64,000 nt of DNA from the NCBI RefSeq assembly GCF_963678635.1, contig NC_087066.1:29083301-29147300 (forward strand). The letters are read 5' to 3'. Made by a program: the position numbers and the translations under genes. The stretch comes from Symsagittifera roscoffensis. Its lineage: Eukaryota; Xenacoelomorpha; Acoela; Convolutidae. The notes below the pieces were generated by a model. The model had not been told where the DNA came from. It worked only from the letters and a program-made list of their open reading frames with translations, and did no database searches. This document shows positions 56,965 to 64,000 of the stretch, piece by piece (position 1 is the stretch's first letter; the number at the start of each line of letters is the position of its first letter).

Positions 56965-59900
56965 TTATTTTAGTTCAAATTTGCATGCAATGACTACACT
57001 CTCTTCATCACCAAGAAATTGATTTCTTTCTTGGTTTCGGTTGATGGATTTGTTATCGAGGAAACTAGCCCATAAAATACTGGCTCCTTTTATAATTGAT
57101 CCAACCATCTCTGATTTGTCCACATACCGTGCCATAGGTCGATCAGAGTGATTAACTATTTCTGTGGTTACCATGACGTTCAATTTGGTACAGTCACAAG
57201 TTCTCTTAACATAAACTTGCACACGTCTTTTATGATTTTGACCAGGTTCGCATTCGACCGAACAACCTACGCGAAATTGACCATTGAAAAGTAGAATATC
57301 AGACCATCTAAGTTGTTGTTCATTTTTGATATTTTTAAAAATAATTTGATCGTAGTTTTTTTTCAATTCGGTCTAAAGAACAGTCGTTGCTTGTTGTAGG
57401 CAACAATTCAACGGTTTGTGTTTCTTGATCTGAAGTTAGTGATTTCATGGTGTCAATTGCCTTCATTTCAGCAATTGAAAAATTTGACACAAAATTTTGA
57501 ATGACTTCACATGCGATGTCGCTCTCGGCCGATGCAAATTGTCGCAGTTCCTCAAAGTTGTCGATCAATGTCTTACAAGATGCAATTGAGCTATTGAGTT
57601 TAATTTGTTTCGATGAAATAGCTGCAATTTCGTTTTCTAGCATTTCATATTTTTCTGCTAGTTCCTCAGATAAGGCATAGGCTGAAAAAGATTAATGTTT
57701 TAAACAACATTTTTTTTCGTAGTTCTCAGAAAACAAAAATTGCTACAAAAGTTGATCTGGTAAAAGATGCAGCCACATAAATCAGCAATTTCAATGTGAT
57801 CTTAAAAATGTTGTAATCTAGAATCACATGAGCAAAGCATAGTTTGCTTTTTGGAACCCAGATAATTCAATTCAGCCATTTTGTTTCCACAATTTGCTTC
57901 TGGATCTCCGGCAATTACATACTATACGGTGTAATAAATAATTTCAATATAACTATTATGTTTTGTTTTTCAATTGATATTATATTTATTAAAGCGCATT
58001 GTGATTTAACGCATGTTTGCAAGGCAGCAGCGACCAAAACCTAGTTATTTCCGAAATACATTAACTGATGATGAGCATAAGCCTCGTGCTAATTGATTGT
58101 TGAATCCTTCTCAATTATCCAAGCATGGGCAATATTATTCGAAAGTTTGCTTTTACTGAGCTAACATCAATGAGAACAACGCTTCTTAGTTTTTCACGTT
58201 TCAGAAGACACATAGCAATGGCTCTAGAATTCGCCGTCGCTAAATTGAGCAAAACTACTCGTATCAGGGTTTAAGCCCTGAATGATCCAAATGCCCATTA
58301 CTGACTTTGAAATAGTTTAAAAAGTTGAAAAAAACTTTTTTTTCCGATTACTTTTTTGACTACTTCCCTGCTCACGCAATACAAAGTACAAAAGGATGTT
58401 CTTAGAGCTTGAATACTCTTTTAGTTTTACCAAAAATTTTGCCCCAATTCAATTTGCAACAAATTCTGAGCAGATTAAATAGCCGCTTACGCGTTCATAG
58501 CGTGAAATATTTTGCGCGTGAGTTGTCCCAAAGTAGCCAAAGTGACAATTTTAAAACCTTCAAAACTTTTTGAAACAAAAACAATCACAGGTAAAACTTT
58601 TCTTAACTTGAGTTCAAGACATTAATACTTTTTAGATGGAGCTAAAAATTTTGTTGTAGAAAATGCTTAGTTCAGAATTCGAAATTGGTCTGGAGAACCA
58701 CCCGAGCACAATTAATCTTTTACTATCTTCGGAACAATAAGTATAAATTTTGAAAAATGTTTCTCCAATATTCGATTTTCAAATTGTTTTTGTCGCAGAT
58801 ATTACCATGAATGAACATGTTGTATAAAAACTTAGATCATTTAAGACAAACAAAAAGGGCTAATTATTCCGGATTTCCAAGAAAGTAATGGAATATTTGT
58901 ACTCGGGGTGGTTTTTTTATCCAGAAAAATTCAGACTTTTTAACTAGCAAGATTTATTTCGCGCCATTAACGCATCAGCGGAGATTAAATCCATCTTAGA
59001 AACCCTTCCAAATTGGTTGAAGCAGCCTACTTGCTATAATGGCTATGATACTAGGAGGGAAATCTATCACTTTGTACTTTATATGGTTTGACTTTTTAAA
59101 AAATCTCACGTTTTGAGTAAAATTTTTTTTTCATTTTTTTGAAAAAAAAATGATCAATTGTTATAAAATGAAGCAGTCGGAAAATTTAGCGCTTTACCCT
59201 GATGCAAGCAGTTTTGCGGTTAAATGCAAGCATTTTTAAGGTTAAAAAATGGTAAAAACGTTTAACTCAAAATAAATTTTAGAAAAAATCTCAAAATAAA
59301 AATAAAACCGTTATCTTTTTTTCAAACATGTTCATCAATTTTTTCAACGCACTGCTCCATAGACACCAAGAGGCAGTATGAACTTTCAGGGCTTCAGCCT
59401 GATAAAAGCAGTCTTGTTTTTTTTCTACCTCAGATTAAAAAAAAACTATGGATAATTTCATAACTTTCAGATCAACTTACAACCTCTCCCCCCTAAGTGA
59501 CCTACATCTACCGTAGATTTTCCGAATTTAGAAGTTCTGAAAATTATTTCTGTATAATTATACATTTCATTTAAGAATGTATTTTTTTAGAATTTTTCTT
59601 CACATTTTGTATTTTAATGGGCTCCAAAGGTAGTGAAATCGGAGGTAGTTTCAATTATGTTTCAATAAAGAAATATAAAATTTAAGTAATATAACATTCT
59701 TTTTAGAGTTATTTCGTAGAAAAATTAGAAAGTTTTGTATTTTCTTTTCCGATTTCAATTTATTTTAACTTTAGTTGTCGATTCTGTAATGTTAACGGTA
59801 ATTCGATATAGAAATGACAAAAATGAGTTTAATCCGCGGCAAAATCATAAAATGAATAACTTGCAGTTGCAGTAGAATGAGAAGCTTTTGGTCTGAATTT

Positions 59901-60731
59901 GGTCTTCAATGCAGCATAAATAATATAGATTTTAAATAATGTTCGACAAGATAACAACTACGAATTTCTTCTTTGAGGCCATATTTGAACTCTTCATTTT
60001 AAGTTCCCACTTTTTAATTTGAGTTTGATTAAAAATCGCAAATTTAACCAATTTAGAAAAAAATTGAGATTTAAGTTTTTCCCAGATTGAGAAAAGAGTA
60101 TTTTGAAACGGTTTTCGAATTTTTGGAATAAATGTTAAGTTGTTTGCTTACTCTTGTCACCCAGTTTCACAATCTGTCGTTTGAAAAATTTTATCCATTT
60201 TTGAATATATTGCAGAAAAGTTCAATTTCACCAACCTCGGTTTAGAGAGTCATCCAACTCTATCTTGGTGACAAATTTGAGTTTTTCTCCGACAGCTTTT
60301 TGGAGAAATTTCTTGAACATAGAAACTGAATGCCGATCATGGCTGATTTCTAAGCAGTCATCGCAAATTGGCACCTCGCACTGTTTGCACCAAATTTGGG
60401 AAGCATTTGCACAAGCATTTTCCGCGCATCCGGGGGGTATAAATTTTTGACTATAATTGCAGAGCTCTTGAGTTTGGTTTCTGAGGAGGGCAATTTCTTT
60501 TTCCAGATTGCTTTTTTCTTCGAGTTGGTTTTGTAAGACTTCCCTTATTTCATATAAAGGCTTCAAATCAGGTATCGATATCATAAAACTTTGATTACAT
60601 TGCGCACATGTCAACTGATTTGCTGTTTTTTCCAAAAATGTAAGACACGTTTTAGGGGGTCCACAATAAGAATGGCCACAAGGGAGTGGACGTGGATCAA
60701 TCAATGGGTCAGTACATATGGTGCAGGTCAT
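56965..60731 (-). CDS. TRIM-like RING/B-box/coiled-coil/MATH-like protein, two exons, one apparent frameshift
   Basis: Exon 1 (60731..60236) starts MTCTICTDPLIDPRPLPCGH. It has a RING finger (C3, C6, C18, H20, C23, C29, C41, C44), a coiled-coil-like stretch, then a B-box (WCKQCEVPICDDCLEISHDR). It ends in phase 1 at donor CGAG|GTTGGT. Exon 2 (57681..56965) follows acceptor CTTTTTCAG|CCTATGCC, whose phase fits, and reads YALSEELAEKYEMLENEI, then a helical region and a C terminus with RWSDILLFNGQFRVGC and FLGDEESVVIACKFELK that resembles a MATH/TRAF-like sandwich. Family proteins are usually E3 ubiquitin ligases. The frame must shift by one base in an A8 run near 57358, so this is either a sequencing error or a pseudogene. 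AATAAA overlaps the stop codon. The intron is 2.55 kb. Total length is about 400 residues. Confidence 0.72.
58253..59213. mobile_element. Family 3 hairpin-ended element, diverged copy in the TRIM-like intron
   Basis: Left end CTCGTATCAGGGTTTAAGCC...ATGCCC, right end GCAGTCGG...TTACCCTGATGCAAGCAG. Inner arms CGCTTACGCGTTCATAGCG and CGCGCCATTAACGCATCAGC correspond to those of copies I to III, and GTACTCGGGGTGG is kept. It lies outside the protease duplication, so the family is truly dispersed. A further terminal piece lies at about 59355..59420 (AGGCAGTATGAACTTTCAGG). Confidence 0.65.
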
Positions 60732-61099
60732 TTTTCAGCTGAACTTGCCGTAACAGTAAACTCAAATGTGGTTGGCCATCAATCACGGATTGAGGTGCTC
60801 ACTTTATTTTTCGCAATTAATTTAGATGGACTAGTTAAAGTGGTGAAAATTAGAAGTTTCTGTAACGAGAAACGATTTTTATCTTGTTAAATTTTCAAAA
60901 CTGAATGGTGTTAAATGTTGTAATAAGCTTCGTTGGCAAAATTGTTTTAATAAAGCAACGTTTGTTCAGTATGGATCTCTGTACAACCAACTGACGCGCA
61001 AAAAGTCAACATACAAATTAATTTTACCGCAATCTGTCGCGTCAATGGATAGGACTGTGAAATTGGTACTCAAATTTAACATGATAGATCTGCATTGGT

Positions 61100-61480
61100 G
61101 TCTGTAGCGTCTGTGTTTGTGATGAAAAAACTATGTTTCCTTTTGGGAAAAAAACGGTTATCATCACATTTTCCATAAATGGAAGTTGCATGACTAGCAT
61201 TTTTTTGATGGCGACACAAAAAATTTTTCCAAGTAAACTTGAAATTGCCCCAAAAATCTTTTTGGTTTTTTTTCAGTCGCAAATTGAATTTTGTACTCAA
61301 ACAAACATTTTCCAGAAAAAAAAATTGCATGCAAATTTAAATGTTTTGTACGCATAACGTAGTCCTGGATACACAAAAATTGGATTTTTTTTCCGTTTCT
61401 CTGAATAATTTTTTTGCAAACAGGCTTAAAACTTCTATTTCTTTTGTAAGACATGTTTATCTATACCTTGATCAATGTGA
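61100..61480 (-). mobile_element. Diverged relative of the 7420..8286 element
   Basis: On the minus strand GTATCCAGGACTACGTTAT, AATTTGCATGCAATTTTTTT and TTTGAGTACAAAATTC follow the order of ATCCTGGACTACCTTAT, TTTTGCATGCAAAATTTTT and TTTGAGAACAAAAGC at 7905 to 7990. GACTAGCATTTTTTTGATGG and CATTTTCCATAAATGG also recall the other element. Ends were not defined. Confidence 0.5.
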
Positions 61481-61554
61481 TACGTGGTCTTTTAATAAAT
61501 GAATCACTTGAAATAAATAAACATCAGGAGCAATTAAAAAAACCTGCAAAAAGA

Positions 61555-61739
61555 TCAAAACCACCTATCTGTATTTAAAACTCCTAAATATAAAAGTCAG
61601 CATTGTCAACAAATTGTTGATTTTTGCTGTAAAAACTGTATAACTGCAATATGCGAACAATGCTGGGAGAGCTTTCACTATCATAATTCTCTCTCAGTCT
61701 TCAAAACTCATTTACAACGACAAGTCAATGACAAACTAG
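61555..61739 (+). pseudogene. Partial B-box coding fragment of a second TRIM-like gene
   Basis: An open frame without ATG reads CCKNCITAICEQCWESFHYH then NSLSVFKTHLQRQVNDKLG. It parallels WCKQCEVPICDDCLEISHDR and HSVSMFKKFLQKAVGEKL of the minus-strand TRIM-like gene. A possible donor CTAG|GTGTTA at 61739 falls near where the other gene's exon ends. No RING-coding sequence was found upstream, so it is a fragment or an exon of a gene not otherwise visible. It lies on the opposite strand, head to head with the main gene. Confidence 0.6.
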
Positions 61740-61892
61740 GTGTTAAATATTTACTATATCATATTAAAAATATCCGATTTCTAGTTTCGTAACAATTAAA
61801 TAATTTTTGTTCCATTCACTGAAAGTGACGTGTAATTTTTTCTTCGGGTGTGTTTTTTCTTCTTTTTTTGTCGACATAAAATCAGTTAACGC

Positions 61893-61924
61893 GAGTAGGT
61901 CGAGAGGTCGAGTAGGTCGAGAGA
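61893..61924. repeat. Short GTAGGTCGAGAGGTCGA tandem repeat
   Basis: GAGTAGGTCGAGAG is repeated with slippage within about 32 bp. Confidence 0.75.
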
Positions 61925-62279
61925 TCAGTCAAGATGATGTTGTTCAGTAACTAATCGGTCAATCTTAAAATTTTTTCCAAAAGTTCCCTCAGTATCGAAA
62001 AAGACCGGTTTGAGTTTTCGGCATTTAAGTCGACATTACGTGACTTTAGGGTAATTTTGGCTATCATGAGAGTTATAAAAGAAAAAACAATTAATCTTAA
62101 GCGTAGAAGTTTAGTTTCTGAAACTTGATTCAGTGATTTCTCGGAAACGTTTCTTGGAAAATCTGTTTCAATTTTTCATCGGTGAATTCTTTAATTTTAT
62201 CAAAAATAGTCCTACATGATTTCTTTTAAAAAAATTGGAGTAAATTATTTTTTTTTGTTGATTTTTCTTTGTTATTTTC

Positions 62280-64000
62280 ATTCACCCCCACTTCCGGTTT
62301 TATGCCCTAAGTAAACAAACCCACCCCTAATTTCCGCAAGTCGTTTCTCGGCTTCTAATGAACGCATGAAACTGAAACTTGCAGGGATGATAAGTGGTGG
62401 CAAGTTACATCTTGTGTTATAATTTGAACCATTTCCAACAGGTGGATCGGAAGCTATTAGTACCTGAAAAAAACACCCCCTTCAGACCGGAAATAGGCAA
62501 CTTAAGCAAAATAATGAAAGGTGCCAAAATGATTTTATTGCGGCAAGGGACATAAGATACGAACTCCGAAGAAAGACCCCTTGTGAGTGAAAACCTTCCG
62601 GCAACTCCTTCCGGTGTTAATAGCCTTTTTCCGGAAAAAAAGATAATGGACCTTAGAAATGGGATAACTTGTGAAGTAATAATGGGATAGGAATGAAACT
62701 TAGTAGTTAGGACCCCCATGGGATCCTGAACCCAGATACGTAGGTTTGACTCCAGTTGACCCCTGGGTGACCCTAAGTTGACCTTTGGGCTTTTGACCCC
62801 AAAATTGCATGGAAAGCCCCAAGATTAACACCGGAAAGTGGCTATTCCCCAGCCCAACCCCTGGAAATGAGAACGGGTCACCTTGCAAAAATTTGGGGGG
62901 AAAACTTATATATTGGGAATGAGAGCAGAAGCTGATAGAGGTTTAGCTTTTACATTGTAACCTTGGAGTAGAAGAGTTACTTCAAAAAGGACCTGGTAAA
63001 CTTTGGGCTCAGTTTAGCTGGGCGAATGATCTATTAATAGCATCTCAACTAGACTAATTAAGTCTCCTAAATAGTTTGAACGGACGGGGAATTTAGTTGG
63101 CTTTCAGGAGGTGACTTGTTGGTTTGAAATGACCCCTAATAGATGAACTACGTTCCCTTGATAGCTAAGAGGTCGGGATTGGAATGACTACAGATCGAAA
63201 TTTTAGATGCTTGGAATGAATTAGCTTACTGGATAATAGCTAATTTTTAAAAAAGAGCTCGGGTCGTACTGTGTGGAGTAACTTTATTAGCAGTGAAACC
63301 ACCTTAGTAGGATTTCTGTAACCTATAGTGCTTACTAGTCGAAATTGATTAACTAAAATGTGACCGGCCAATGGGTCTGCGGTTAATTGCCGTAAGTTAG
63401 GAACTAGAATAGGATTTCAGAGATGACATTGAGTAGAGTGAACTGAGCATCATAGGTTAAGGGTTCGGATAGTTTCAACCTAACTTAGTAAAAAGGCAGT
63501 AAGTTAAACTTTGTCATTAGCATTATTCGGGAGAATAATAGAGTAGAAGGGAAGACTGTAGAATTGGTGAATCTACTGTATTACATGCTATAGTGACCAG
63601 TGAGTATGATTGATTTGTCATTAAATTAAGTTGTACAGCAGACAAAGAGTAAAGTTCAAAATAGTTCAATCTTCGAAAATATCACCCCTCCTAGAAAATA
63701 AAATTTGACAAAATCGGCGAGCCCCCCGCCCCCCCAAAAAAAATCGGAACTAAAAAAGCTGATGTTGTGAAATTCAGAGGAGCAATACTAGAGATGATTT
63801 GACTCCGGCACACAAAAAACGGGCCCCCTCAAACACTTGGGGGGCAAGTGATAACGGTCCCCGGAAGTGTAAATGGCCCTATCAGAACTCGGAAACTAGC
63901 GGCGGTATTGGGCTCAAATTCTAGTATGTTGTAGGCCTGGTAAAATTAAATTTGGAACACCAATATGGAGCTTAAATTTGAAACACCAGACCCTCAGACT
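62280..64000. other. Compositionally distinct right end, no gene recognised
   Basis: Less AT-rich and more purine-balanced than the rest of the window. CCGGAA/TTCCGG recurs (62295, 62480, 62598, 62610, 62632, 62832). A short TTGACCCC-type repeat lies at 62745..62800 (AGTTGACCCCTGGG, AAGTTGACCTTTGGG). From 63000 on, stop-rich sequence shows no exon. It could be part of an unrecognised element or a long intron. Confidence 0.4.

Noticed and set aside
1-64000. tRNA, rRNA or spliced-leader RNA genes
   Set aside because: No convincing tRNA A and B box pair, 5S-like or snRNA-like sequence was seen on either strand by eye. A covariance-model scan would be decisive.

Overview
This is eukaryotic, AT-rich, intron-bearing and repeat-dense DNA, most likely from an invertebrate animal. 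There are no operons or prokaryotic signals. Coding exons are short islands with GT-AG splice sites. The RING motif CGHSYCGPPKTCL, a putative 45 to 108 nt intron and the mix of env-bearing retroelement debris with many small non-autonomous elements would fit a larvacean tunicate. That assignment is inference and was not tested by any search.

Layout. From 1 to 6.7 kb lies a decayed plus-strand Ty3/gypsy-type retroelement: gag with zinc knuckles, a retropepsin with DTGA, a protease-RT linker and two unidentified coding islands. From 7.0 to 10.8 kb, on the minus strand, is an apparently intact three-exon chymotrypsin-fold (S1) serine protease gene whose introns hold inverted-repeat elements. From 11 to 16 kb there is repeat-rich DNA with a Pao-like gag relic. 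From 16.7 to 34.4 kb, on the plus strand, is a scrambled tandem array of broken copies of the same protease: two first exons without an ATG, five damaged second exons and one intact third exon. From 34.4 to 39.7 kb a foreign cassette interrupts the array. It holds a broken chuvirus/retroelement-like envelope glycoprotein and an acidic ORF on the minus strand, and an unknown spliced ORF on the plus strand, with an apparently perfect 1,253-bp tandem duplication inside it. From 41.0 to 52.2 kb is a second apparently intact three-exon protease gene with an 8.1-kb second intron that carries a dead copy of exon 2.

From 52.9 to 55.5 kb there are repeats, homopolymer tracts, one exon of an unrecognised gene and a 200-N assembly gap. 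From 56.9 to 60.7 kb, on the minus strand, is a TRIM-like gene (RING, B-box, coiled coil, MATH-like C terminus) with one apparent frameshift in an A8 run. A separate B-box fragment lies near 61.6 kb on the plus strand. The last 1.7 kb has a different base composition and no recognisable gene.

Three recurrent element families fill the non-coding space: (1) about 200 to 245 bp elements with GGCTCTTTTTCC / GGAAAAAGAGCC ends; (2) a related GGCTCTTTTCC(A)GTTTCCC family; (3) about 1-kb long-inverted-repeat elements whose ends carry a CAGGGC-TTT-GCCCTG hairpin. The array grew by at least three nested duplications, and shared damage patterns point to gene conversion between copies.
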